Shown here in pieces: positions 29,878 to 40,963 of a DNA stretch of 64,000 bases. Location of the stretch: the NCBI GenBank assembly GCA_021234155.1, contig JAJEKV010000035.1:7065891-7129890 (forward strand), read 5' to 3'. This stretch comes from Isoetes taiwanensis (Eukaryota; Streptophyta; Lycopodiopsida; Isoetales; Isoetaceae). Numbering within the stretch: the stretch's first letter is position 1; each line of letters starts with the position of its first letter. The notes beneath the pieces were generated by a model. That model did not search any database, was not told the origin of the DNA, and saw nothing but the letters and a program-made list of their open reading frames with translations. The translations under genes and the position numbers were made by a program.

Positions 29878-31915
29878 TCTCCCTCTCGAAGGCCTATGGC
29901 CACTTCTTCTATTCAAGCGATGGCATACACATGTGGTCAAGCCGACATCGAACTGGCTCGTTGTCTTCCGGCGAACTCCTACATTGAAGCTACCATCAAC
30001 GCCTACTCCCTTCTACCGAGCATTATGTCCGAGTTCCACAAGAGACCATCTTTTGGTAGAACTCCCACCTTTGTAGGATATTTTGCACCTAACACTGCCT
30101 CAAGTCACTGCAAGATATCCCAAATGTAGATAAGTATTTAGAGAATAAGGGCCCGGCCCCAACTACATGTCCATCTCGCTGGTCAGGAGGGAGGTACTTT
30201 CCTATACAAGAACAGAGCTATCTTTTTATCTCTTCGGGTCAAACTCGTATAGGGGAAACCCTACCAGCTTTTAGAAGTTCAACCTGATAGCCATGGCCGC
30301 AGCAGAGGAGGAATGCAAGCACTGAGTACTAACAAGAAGAAGAGGAAGAAGAGGAGGAATACGAGTTTGACACCCCAAGACTGGATCCGAGCAGAGAGGC
30401 AGCAATGTGCACGTGCCATCCAAAGCTTCAAGAGGGACCGAGAGCACAAGAAGAGCCCCACACTGCAGGGCATTGCTGCTTGACACCTGTTCATAGCAAA
30501 GCTTATGCATATCTAACCCCTTCATGACATTAAGAATCTTCCCACACTGCCGTGACAGAGGTCTTAGGTAGATGAGATTTTGCATCTCCTACGACGTTAC
30601 AGCGATCTCCGATTTAATTTCCATCGACGAGAAGCCTGTGACTTCCCTTTAGCATAAGAGAAGCTGCAATCTTCACCGCAGACATCATCGATATAGAAGC
30701 TACGCAAGTATCGTGCGATGATGACCGGGGTGCTGAATCTCGGTTCTCGAGGAGGAGTTCCATGGCGATTCAGAACAAATGGGCATCAAGGGCAAGTCCA
30801 CTCAAGATTGTTACCGAAGCTCACAACACCAACTCCGAAGCAACATGAAGGCAAAGATCACCTAAGGGAGGTCAGTGCACCAAGACTTCCGTGAGAGCTA
30901 GAGGAAGCACTGGATGACGCGGAAATGCGTCAGGCAATCCTCGTCACGGGCGCTGTGGTATGATAAAAGCCAGATACTACCTGGCCAAGGCGCTAGACTA
31001 AGAATATGCGAATAGTATTCACCGCCAATTTTAGGCCCACGAGGCTAAGAAGGGGTCTTTATGCTTATCGCCTCTCAGATTTGGGGCACCATGCTCGATT
31101 AGCATCAAACATCGATCATGCGTTGTCCCGATCAAGAGAGCGATTTACTGTATGACCATCTCTCGACTTTGCAATCCCTTATAAAGTGGTAAAGATTTGG
31201 CAAAGGATACCGCGATACATCGATAAGAGAATTGAAGACATGGAGGCAGCACTCCAAGGAGGGACGACAACAAATATTCTCGAACTTAACAGGGTCATTA
31301 GGTAATGGCTTCAAGTGAAGAAATTTTGGAGGACCACCCTCGACTACCTCAAGAAATTTCAAGAGTAGAAGTTTATTAATTTGTATGTAAAAGTTTTAGT
31401 ATATATATATGAATATAATATATATATTTTTTTGTATATAATTGTTCCCTCAAATTGTATAAACAAGTAAAGCAACGTAACACACAAAACAAGAACTAAT
31501 GATCGAATGTACCTAAATGCATGCAGAGAGTACCTAGAAACCTTGATGAACACAGCAAATGAGAACAAGAACATACCCCACCAAGGGGCCCACCGAGGAA
31601 TTTGCCTCAATCCAAGCAAAGAATACCTAAGAGGAGCTATCCCATCAGATCTGACATCCACGATATAAGGGGTATTGTTAAGTGGTGGGGTAGCAGCAAT
31701 AGGAGGACAAAGACTCTGTAATACCCTTGCTCTGAAACAATTCAAATGGCCAGCTGCAACAAAGAAGAGAAGGGTATGAGTAAGATCTCCTAGTTCTGAT
31801 CCTCAGCTCCAGCCGCATACTACCCGTGATCGAGGAGCGGTGAAATAGCAGAGATTCGACGCTTCATGATCCTAAAATAAGGGATTGTAGCATCACGTAA
31901 TCGACAATAAGAAAG
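29877..31915. other. unassigned 2-kb segment present once in the window
   Basis: This lies between the repeat junction and the first recognisable gag. It has no counterpart elsewhere in the window; under a tandem model its twin is left of base 1. It has patches of open frame (for example a TPQDWIRAERQQCARAIQSF segment, 30,373-30,435) but no family I recognise, and no LTR similar to 5,363-6,961 is in it, so the gypsy 5' LTR is missing. Confidence 0.5.
29896..30129 (+). CDS. 77-residue open frame, unknown
   Basis: It opens with MATSSIQAMAYTCGQADIEL and ends at a TAG at 30,127-30,129. Composition is protein-like, with no membrane segment or recognised motif. It begins 20 bases after the repeat junction. 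It may be the fragment of a larger gene cut at the duplication breakpoint or a chance frame. Confidence 0.25.
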   Translation: MATSSIQAMAYTCGQADIELARCLPANSYIEATINAYSLLPSIMSEFHKRPSFGRTPTFVGYFAPNTASSHCKISQM

Positions 31916-32650
31916 TTGACTCACTTCCTTAGTAATGTGTGGAAAGCCGAAGTTAGAGCAAATTTTCGTGAGGCAACAGATCCTAATGGAAGCAAGAGGC
32001 TACCGGACGAGATGAGTGTGAGTACGGCAACGAATGGCATGAAAGATAAAGATAAAGGCAAAGTGGTAGCAAATGTTGAAACCTCAAGGAGCAAACCAAT
32101 TTGGTGGAAGGGTATGCTAAAGCTCACGGTCCCGAAGCAGGGACGCTGTAAAATTCGTGAAGTTCGCCAAGGCCTAAACATCATTATGTGCCAAGAGAAC
32201 ATAGGTGCAACATGATGCAAAGCTTCTATAGGGCCGCGAAATAAATCGCTATTGGCTAAATACACTTAAGAATTTATGAGACTAAGGCTTTATGTGCCAA
32301 AGTTGAGTGAAAAGCATGCCAAGGCTATATCGAGGGTTGAACGACGAGATCCGCAAGCTTGTGGGCGGCAATAAACCCAAGTCCGGGTTTAGAGGCGTAA
32401 AGGCCATAAGTTTGCAAGGAACAGACTGCAAGAGCATGCACCAAGGCGAATATTTCCTTTGATAAGGGAAGGGCACAGAGGCTATAGCCCAAGGGCGGCA
32501 AGCCCAGTGAGCTAGCAAGACGCAAAGACAACTCAAATTCCTTTATGGGAAGCAAGGCAACACAAGTGGTGGTAAGGTGGAAAGGAAACAGTAAGCTTCA
32601 AGGAGCAAGGAGCCGTGTCTAACTATTCCCAAACAAAGGGAGGCAATTTC
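31916..32650 (+). pseudogene. gag N-terminal and central region of the gypsy element, right copy
   Basis: The segment EFMRLRLYVPKLSEKHAKAI (32,271-32,330) matches the retrotransposon gag family core, the helical capsid-like region. A KFARNRLQEHAPRR segment follows (about 32,405-32,445) before the zinc knuckle region at about 32,680. Frame is broken several times. This shows what precedes base 1 in the left copy. Confidence 0.65.
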
Positions 32651-33842
32651 TCGCACCCATTCCTAAGGAGAAGAAGCAGAGTGTATAGAAAGCAGCCTAT
32701 GTTTCGTAGATGTGCCTCAACAGTGGCATAGGACCAAATACCTGCCCCCTAATGAATGCATTGGGTAAATCGGATGGTGACACCTTCTGACGCAGACGAC
32801 TCTATCGGCACGACTACATCCATGGTGAGGTCACATTTTCGCAGCATTGATATGTGAAATGCGCAGAAGTCAAGATAAGGTGATCTCAACGACCTGAAAG
32901 CCCAAGAGAAATCCTTTGTAGTATTGATAGACTCGTGAGCACTACAACTTTGCATCCCCTAGGATGGTAAAGCATGTTGAAGCTAAAGCCGCAAAGTCCA
33001 AGCCCGTGCCACCATGTTAGCCAATGGAGCAAAGAAAGGCATGTGCCAGGAAGAGAATAAACTTCAATGTAGACTTGCCAGGTGCTAATGTTGCATTGGG
33101 AGCGTAAGTCATGAATATAGGCAAGTATGATCCGATTATTGAATGGAATATCTTGACCAAATAGAGCAATCATCGATTGGGGAAACGTAAGGTGACCTTA
33201 ACAACCCGGTGGGCAAGGTCATCGAGATCATTGTAAAGAAGTAACCCCAATCATGCAATGCATGAGTAGTGAAAAATTGCTTATGCATAAGAAAGCAAAG
33301 AAGTGGCCTATCTCCTTAAGCTTGAGCTCAAGATCGAGCCGGAGAAAATAAAGAGATCAAAGAATCTAGCAAGCTTCCCTGTGCCAATAGTAAAGTTGAT
33401 CGAGGAATTTCACGACTTTGTTTCCCCGATGAGATTAAGGCCCATTCCCATAGAGGAGTCGAAAGTGTGAAATAGCACTTGAACCTGGACTAAAACTACA
33501 AGCAAGGCACCTTATAGGATGTCAACCGAGGAGTTGACTTGAGTTAAAGAAGCAATTGCAAGAATTGCTAGACCTAGGGTTCATAAGACCTAGTGTCTCC
33601 CCGCTTGGAGCCCCTATTCTCTGTGAAGAAGAAGGATGGGAGCCTTTTAGGATGTGCATTGATTACCGCCGCTTAAATAAGCACACCATCAAAAATAAGT
33701 ATGCCTTTGCCTAGGTCGATGACTTAATGGATCGCCAGGTGGAGCAAAGATCTTCCAAAATAGATCTCAGATCAGGGTATCACCAGATTAGGATCAAAGA
33801 GGAAGACATCCATAAGACAGCGTTCAGGACAAGATATGGGCA
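32650..33842 (+). pseudogene. gag knuckle, protease and first half of reverse transcriptase, right copy
   Basis: The protease aspartate codon is at 32,930-32,932 and reverse transcriptase blocks ([24 protein letters not shown] equivalents) run to 33,840. The open frame is more broken than in the left copy, mostly by losses and substitutions at CAG or CTG-like positions such as GGAGCAGTTAGGC versus GGAGCAAAGAAAGGC. The reverse transcriptase is interrupted at a GGCA site by the next element. Confidence 0.7.
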
Positions 33843-34117
33843 GGGTGAAAGCATGTTAGGGCCTACATAAAAAATTACCAAAAAGGTACTTTTCTGTGTA
33901 CTTCTGTGCAAGTACATAATTGTATTTTAAAGTATCTAAACTACAAGATTGACTAAAAGAAATTGTGTTATGTTCAAGAGTAGTAGTACATACATGTTGT
34001 AAGGTACTTTGTGATGTCAAGAAGATGTTAAGAACTCAAATATATCATCATCTTTGACTACCCAGAGTATTTTCCAGGTAGTTTCCAAAACATGTAGGCC
34101 CTAACATGCTCTTACCC
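33843..34117. mobile_element. GGGTRAAAGCATG MITE in reverse transcriptase, right copy, with 4-bp duplication
   Basis: This is the 275-bp counterpart of 1,216-1,489. GGCA stands directly before (33,839-33,842) and after (34,118-34,121). Counting only one GGCA, the two flanking reverse transcriptase segments abut in the canonical reading frame, which confirms both the ends and the length of the target duplication. Confidence 0.85.
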
Positions 34118-34121
34118 GGCA

Positions 34122-35010
34122 CTATGAGTTCACAGTTATGCCCTTTGGATTGTCTAATGCGCCAGCCACATTCATGAGGTTAATGAACGACGTCTTCCGC
34201 GAATTTTTAGATTCCTTCATCATAGTCTTCTTCGACGATATCTTGGTGTACAGCAAGTCTGTGGAGGAGCACGCCAAACATTTGAGGAAGGTGCTTGAAA
34301 AGTTAAGAAGGCATCAACTTTTTATGGGTTATCGGCGCCACTTCAAGAACGGAAAGAGTGGAGTACTTGGGGCACGGATCACGCAGGCAAGGCATTTCCA
34401 ATGCACTCCCGAAAGATCGGCCGCGGATCGGGGCTGGCGGCACCTAAGAACACGCATGAAGTCGAGCTTCCTAGGCCTAGCGTGCTATTATAGAAGATTT
34501 GTGAAGAATTTTGCCAAGGTAGCAGCCATTAATCTGGATCTCACAAAAGGTGGAAGATAAAAGATTGGGCATCTCATTGGCAAAACAAGGCCCAAAAAGC
34601 ATTTGAGACACTAAAGGAAGCTTTGACGATTAAATAGCTTTGGTCTTGCCAGATCCGACCAAAGATAAGCTCAGAGTAACAGATGTTAGCGTGATGATGA
34701 CAGCGCAAATTCCTCTCATGCAGAGGAAAGAGTAGTGGCCTATGATTCCAAGAAGTTGAACGACGCCGAAAGCAAATACCCAACGCACGCATCAAGAGCT
34801 CCCCGCCATAGTAAGGGCTTTAAGAATTTGGAGGCATTATCTAAGAAGAAAATTCCAGCTAGACATGATCATCAAAGCCTTCAATACATATTTACGCAGC
34901 CGCCTTAATTTGAGGCAAAGGAGATGGATGGAATTCTTGGAAGAATATGACTTTGAGATAAGTTATAAGCCGTGGAAGCTCAACGGGTTGCGATGCCCTT
35001 TCCGTGAAGC
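34122..35010 (+). pseudogene. second half of reverse transcriptase and RNase H, right copy
   Basis: It opens with MPFGLSNAPATFMRLMNDVF and has the catalytic FDD at 34,231-34,239, better preserved than on the left. RNase H remnants (VVAYDSKKLN, RRWMEFLEEYDFEISY) reach about 34,980. Frame breaks occur around 34,330, 34,440 and 34,560. Confidence 0.8.
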
Positions 35011-35039
35011 CATTGGCAACAAGAATTCATTGTAACGCC

Positions 35040-35935
35040 ATATCAACACTGTAGTTTAAGTTTGGCAAGAAGATTGAGGAAAAATTGCCGACGGACCCTC
35101 GACTTTCAAGGAAGTTTGGGCGAGCATTTCCAAAGAGGCCAGGACCCATAAGGAAAGGGAGATGTTCAGCACTACAAGAAGGAGGGAAATTTGCTATACT
35201 ATAAAAATAAATTGTGTGTGCCAAAATCTTCTAAGTTAGAAAGCTTATCTTGAATGATACACACAATAGTCCTATAGCGTGGCATGGTGGTTCATGAAGA
35301 CATACTTCAAGGTTAGAAGCAAGCATTATTGGCCCTAAGATGAAGAAGGAAATAGCAAAATATATTAGAGAGTGCCAGATATGCCAGCAGACAAAGGCGA
35401 ATAGCCCGATTCCGTGTGCCTTGGAACCATTGCCCGCATCCAACGCTAAGTGGGAGGTAATAAGCATGGATTTCATTACAGACTCCCAAGAATGTAAAGG
35501 GGCAAAGATGCCTTGATGGTGGTAGTAGATAAGTTGTCAAAGATGGCACACTTTGTGCCGCGGCAGACAACCGACACGGCATTAGACACGGCTAACCTAT
35601 TTGTTAAGGAGATTTTAGGCTCCATGGCATGCCGAGGGAGATAATCTCGATAGAGACTCCAAGTTTATGAGCTTTTGGCAGGACCTATTCACCACCATCC
35701 GTGACAAAGCTTTCGATGAGCACCTGCATATCATCCCCAAAACGTGATGGTCGACGGAGAGGACAAACAGATCATCGAAGATATGTTAAGAAGCTATGTA
35801 TGGAACAAGCAATTCAAGTGGATGATTTCATCCACTTAGTAGAGTTTGCATACAACAAATTCTCAAGGTGAGTCATCGCAGATGAGCCCTTTATGATTAA
35901 TTACGGTATCAAGAAATCTTACCCCCCGATATTTA
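35040..35935 (+). pseudogene. integrase zinc domain and core, right copy
   Basis: It matches 2,430-3,311: YYKNKLCVPKS, the CQICQQ-type cysteine pair near 35,375, MDFI (about 35,468), and the SDRD and TER catalytic regions near 35,650 and 35,755, both now frameshifted. The frame is interrupted at 35,936 by the TA-flanked element. Confidence 0.7.
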
Positions 35936-36475
35936 GAGGTAATTTGAGATCTCCTTTGTCCCCATAAGAATCCTCCAATAGAATGAGTACTCTACATCAA
36001 ACGCAATTAATGCAAAGATTAACAACTTCATTGTTGCCATTTTTCCCTATAACTTTTGATCTACCTATGACAATGTCGCGCGCTTGTTGCATTAGATGCA
36101 CGAAAAGATCTTTCAAATGATATATGGTTATGATGTATTTCAATACAAGCCATATGTGTTAACCTTAAAAAATATGGTTTTTTGCTCTTTTCTTATATAT
36201 TTACATCCCAAAAGATATAACAATGGGTTGTCATTAGAAAGATCTTGAGGAGACGAATCCATTGCCACAAATAGTGTTCGAATCGAAGTTTTGATCAAAA
36301 GTTATAGTAGAAAAAATGACACCGCAAAAGTTAGTTAGAACCGCATTAATTATCACCGCCACATAATAATCCGGAATAAAATACACCGGAGCTCTTCTTA
36401 TTGGACAGCTTTAAAAGCTGATGTGGCTTTTTTAAGCATCCCTTAATGGGACAAAATGGGATCTCAAATTACCTC
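35936..36475. mobile_element. TA-flanked inverted-repeat element in integrase, right copy
   Basis: It has the same ends as 3,312-3,859 (GAGGTAATTTGAGATCTCC and inverse) with TA on both sides. The 540-bp interior is nearly identical to the left copy. Confidence 0.75.
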
Positions 36476-36477
36476 TA

Positions 36478-37150
36478 ATGCTTGGCACAACCCTGTGTCC
36501 AAGGTGGAAGTCTCCCAGCAGATGCTTTCGGAAATGCAAGACTTGGTGGAGGAAGTGAGAGGATACCTTCTTGCAGCAAGAAGAAGCAAAAAGTAAAAGC
36601 ATCGCCGGACAAGCATAGGACAAGAAGAGAATTTGAAGTGGAGACAAAGTTTGGTTGAAGATCAAAGTCAAGCAGCCAAGCTCCGCGATCGGGAATTGCA
36701 AGAAGCTTGCTCCAATATGGGCTGGACCCTTCAGATAGAGAAGAGAGTAGGTACCCAATCCTACAAGTTGACCTCGCCAAAGACATCTTAAAATCCATAA
36801 AGTTTTCCACGAAGTCCGCTAAAAGAGGCACACCCCAAACCCCGAGGAAGTATTGGAGACAAATGAGTTTTAGAAATGACTGACGAAAGCATATTGAAAT
36901 CGTCCCTAAGTCCTTCTTAATAGATCTTATAAGAAGACGAAAGGTCAAAATTTCTCCAATACCTTGTGAAGTGGAAGCACTTTACCGCTGGAAGACGCCA
37001 CGTGGATACCGAATCGATCTTAAGAAGCAAAAGACTCGAAGTTTATGGAGCAATGCAAGGGTCGGCTCGCCACCGGCGAAGTCGACATCAGCAACCAAGA
37101 AATCGCCTGTGCATGTCGATTTGGGTTTAGATTTAAGCATGTGTAGCTAG
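36478..37150 (+). pseudogene. integrase C-terminus and chromodomain, right copy
   Basis: It contains SEMQDLVEEVRGYLLAARR-like sequence, then the GPF-type strand region and the IVPKSF..VKWKHF chromodomain region (about 36,894-37,000). At least five frame changes separate the pieces. Confidence 0.7.
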
Positions 37151-37949
37151 TAGTTACTCCACGCGATGCAAAACTTATGCTAGGCATGGGTTGTATGCGC
37201 GAAATCGGCATGATGAGACCACTAAGGTGCTCTCTAGGGCGGGTGTAATGTCAATGTAGGCATGACCGCTTCCCAGCTTGGATGAGTGGAAAGTAGATTA
37301 GAAGTCTACTGCTCCACTGAAGTAGACGACCCCTCGAGAAAGGAGGTCATTCAGGTATGCACCGATAGGAAAAAAGCACCTCTAGTCAATGCCTACGGGA
37401 GGGCCCTTCACCCCATATACCGGAAGGACCCAAGTCCCACGCTTAGGCAACTACAAGGTGTAGGCATGAGCGCATATAGGCATGATAGGGCTGCCTCCTC
37501 GGCCGATGGGAGAAACATAATCTTCCCGCCGGAGAGATATGCCTTGCATCCATGTAATTGTATTTAATGGGTGGTTCCCTTACAACCAACCCTTATAATA
37601 ATAATTAAATATGTACTAACGTGAAGCGCACATCCCGCAGCAATTAGAAGGACCGAGCGGCGGAGGATAGCGCTGATGAGGACCTCACAACACATAATTT
37701 TGCCATGATGTGTTGTGAGGAGGCGATAAGAAGTTTTAGCTTAAAACCTTTTAAACTATAATCGATGTTAATTTTGTCAATAATAGATTATGAAGTAGAG
37801 GACTAAGAGCCTCTCACCATAGTACAATTACAATAAACTACAAAGATTACATGAGGTGATTAATATAACATGAATATAAAAGTTGTTGTTATTGCAGATA
37901 TGCAGCCCAAGGTGGGAGACGCTGCGGATGCCGGGACAAAGATCAAGTC
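37151..37949. other. non-coding 3' internal region, right gypsy copy
   Basis: This is the counterpart of 4,530-5,349, ending at the polypurine tract 37,950-37,962. No gene is seen. Confidence 0.45.
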
Positions 37950-37962
37950 AAGGTGGGGAGAA

Positions 37963-39536
37963 TGACGCTCCAAGATAATATACGCCTAACACGATATTAT
38001 ACTAATACCGACGTTACACGCATGTCACAGCTGACATGTACTTGAGAGCGGATAACGCTACACCTAGGAGCCAAAGGTTGCACCTAGGGGCAACTTTGGA
38101 TGTTGGGTATGTAATTAAACATACACAACAAAAGGTTCCTTTGTTCATTCATTTCCAAATGGCTTAAAGCCATTTGTCCATATGGATGCCCTAACCTAGA
38201 TAGGGTCTATATAAGGGCTAAAACCCTAGACCCTAGCTCTCCTTTCATTTTGCCAATTAGGGTTCTCTAGAACTTCCTTTCCTTTTCAAGATTTAGGGTT
38301 CCCTTTGGGCCCATTCGCCAAGGTAGGACTCGAATCGCATTGCCAGTTCAAAAAGCCGGATTTGCACAACAAAGTTGTTGAGTAGCAGCCGCCTTCGCCA
38401 AGATCGGGAGTATGGACGCCCGAGGATCGAGCCAACCAAGGAGCAGTATCTAGTTGTTCTCTACAGCAAAACCGCCTTTGGGCGGGGTAATATGCCGATT
38501 CAAGATGTTAGATCATCTCCGTAAGCCTTGTAGATCCCTAGATCCGAGACTCTAACTAATGAACCTAACATTGGATGTTAAGTAGATAGATTGATGTGAT
38601 TCTCTATTTCGCTCGCGGATATTGTATGTATTCCACTCTATGATCTCCTTTGTTTTGGGAAGGGGGTAGAGACCTAAAGGTCGTGGTAGTAGATGCCCTA
38701 GCATAGCACCTTAGTTCCCACATAAAATGCGCCCGCGGTAATGAGCCCACCGGCCGTGGGTGAAGGGGCAAGGCCGGGTTGATAAGGAGGAACTTGTCTC
38801 ATCGCGACTGACCCTCCGGGTAGTAAAGCCCATCTGGGTCTCTCGGCTAGGGCTTAATGGCTTGTCACCGCTGCGGTGGGCAAGGCATGAGCTCGACACC
38901 GGGGTGGTGAATATGACCTTCCAAAGGAGTTTAAGCTCTAATAAGGGCGCTGGGTCCCTAGCCACCTCAGCGATGAGCATGGATGCCTCTCGAGGAGAGG
39001 AAACTCTTCCCGGCCTCATCTGGGCCGGGAGATGCAACCCAAAGAGTAGAGTAGCCTCTTGGCTATTCACCCAAGAAGTTACGATCCAGGCCCCAACACC
39101 TTTCAGCCTACTCCGCAAAGTGTGCACGGAGGGGGCGGATGGAGTGGACTACCCAAAGCCATGTTCTATGCCAGCCAAATCCATTGCCATGAATTTCGCC
39201 TGCAATGAACTCGAGACCTAGCCGCCAGTCATCCCCTTGAGTCCGAGCCCCGGTAGGATCTCCCTTTGTATTGTTGCTATGAAGGTATTGTTATCTCTCG
39301 ATGTTGCTATTCTATGGTGATTGTATATTGTTAGTTGTGCTTACGCTTGTTTCTTCACGCCTGCAGATAGGTCCATCTCGATGGAAGATTTGGTGAATGA
39401 CACATCCACTCTTCCCTTGCCGGGCTCGGGCCTCGTGGGAGTAGAGTCGGTGGATGGCCCCCGCCGTGCAACAGCTGGGGGGAATGCTCCTTCCTTCTAA
39501 TGGCGCGGCATCGTATAAGGAGTAGGGGACGTCACA
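37963..39536 (+). repeat. 3' LTR, right gypsy copy
   Basis: It starts TGACGCTCC after AAGGTGGGGAGAA and ends CGTCACA. TATATAA is at 38,208-38,214. It is followed by the same copia leader as on the left, so it is the same integration event. Confidence 0.75.
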
Positions 39537-40819
39537 CAATGAATAAAATTTCACCATAGAAATTGCACTTGGAAAATAAAGGTAAATCTTGGCAAAATAA
39601 TATTGGCCATGATTCGCCTAGATTTCTATAGAAAACATTCATGTCTAGAAAACATTCGCCAGCATAACTAATCTTGCAACTCTATTATTCGCCCGACCTT
39701 CTAAATTATGCTTAGACAAATTTGGCCTTAAGGGCAACCCTGGATGGGCCTTTGAGCACCGTAAGCTTTTTGCTTCAAAAGATTCCCACCGAGCCACCGA
39801 TGAGCTCTCTTCTTAGTTTAGAGCTTTGGATCATCTCGCCATGCAATACATAATCAAGTGTCATGCTCCAGCAAAATAAGAATTAATAGTAGTTCTTGCA
39901 AAGACATACAAGAACAATAATCTTTACGCCCAAATTCCTAGCTCCATCAAGCTTCGATCTCTTTAATTCCTCCTCACGACATTAGAGAGTCCAAATTCCA
40001 CCGGGTGATCCCATTGCCCATGGTTCCCAAAAAGAATCGCAAATCTCCACTCGATACCACTTGATACAATTCATGTATATTTGGGAAGTTGTAGCAACAC
40101 GTAATCATAGAACCATAATGAAATAATAGAACACCGACTAAAGAAACTTTATTCATGCACACTTGATATGGCAGCACCATTAACCACCCAACCGGATCCA
40201 CTGGGTTATGGCAAAACACAAGTGCTCTATGGCAAATACAAAGCTCTGGCCTTTGGCTTATTGGCCCTCCAGGCTAATCTCACTACTCCAAGTAGCCACA
40301 ATAAGAAAGTAATTGCAAATCTGTAAAGTCGCTGTAGCAGTAATCCTGTCATGTTTTTAGCTATTACTCTCTCATACGGATGAACTACGATATGTGTCAC
40401 TCCAATTCAGAAACTAGACTCCGAGCCGTTCCAACGACATAAAGGTCACTGCAATCGGACCTCTCGTTGCCGAGATATGTCCAACTGAAATTTAGGTTCT
40501 ATTTATAGATCTCTCTCATGACTTCAAATTTTTAGTAGGCGCTTGCCTTTATATCAAAAATATCTCCTTGCCTTTAATTAGATTATATGACTTATCATAT
40601 GGGACATTATCTATGATTTTTTTTCAACCAATAATCATCCCAATGATAGTGCCTCTCGATTCTTCCATAAATATCAATGGTTCTTCACACCCAAATGCTA
40701 TGTTATCCTATGCCCCTTTATATTATTAGGTGACCTTAGGAATAACATTTACATAGTCTTTGCCATAATTCCAATAACCCATTCGGGCCGGGACCACTCC
40801 CCGCTTCCTCCTCCGACGC
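39537..40819 (-). mobile_element. copia-like leader, primer-binding site and LTR, right copy
   Basis: The minus-strand leader is 39,537-40,048, the primer site about 40,059-40,049 (damaged: the AGAG part is shortened) and the LTR 40,062 to about 40,819. The far end, GTATCA on the left copy, reads GACG here. The LTR body is almost identical to 7,487-8,248. Confidence 0.55.
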
Positions 40820-40963
40820 TTTGACCTATAATATTCGAGGGACTTATTTTGGCAAGGATCTGAGCGCCTCGCCAAGGATTTCGAGGATGGAATCGAAGTT
40901 AAAGCCATGCTCTAAGGATTATAGGGTTGGAACCAAGCCAAAGCCATGCTCATATCTTGCATA

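Larger units (their letters stand above)
31916..39536 (+). mobile_element. gypsy chromovirus-type element, right copy, lacking a 5' LTR
   Basis: It has the same domain order and the same two nested insertions as the left copy, with gag now visible. No sequence resembling the 3' LTR occurs upstream between 29,877 and 31,916, so the 5' LTR has been lost or lies across a rearrangement. Shared insertions at identical sites prove that both copies descend from one locus. Confidence 0.85.

Noticed and set aside
31359-31745. 128-residue minus-strand open frame
   Set aside because: Low-complexity hydrophobic translation over an AT-rich stretch, with no motif and no second copy to support it.
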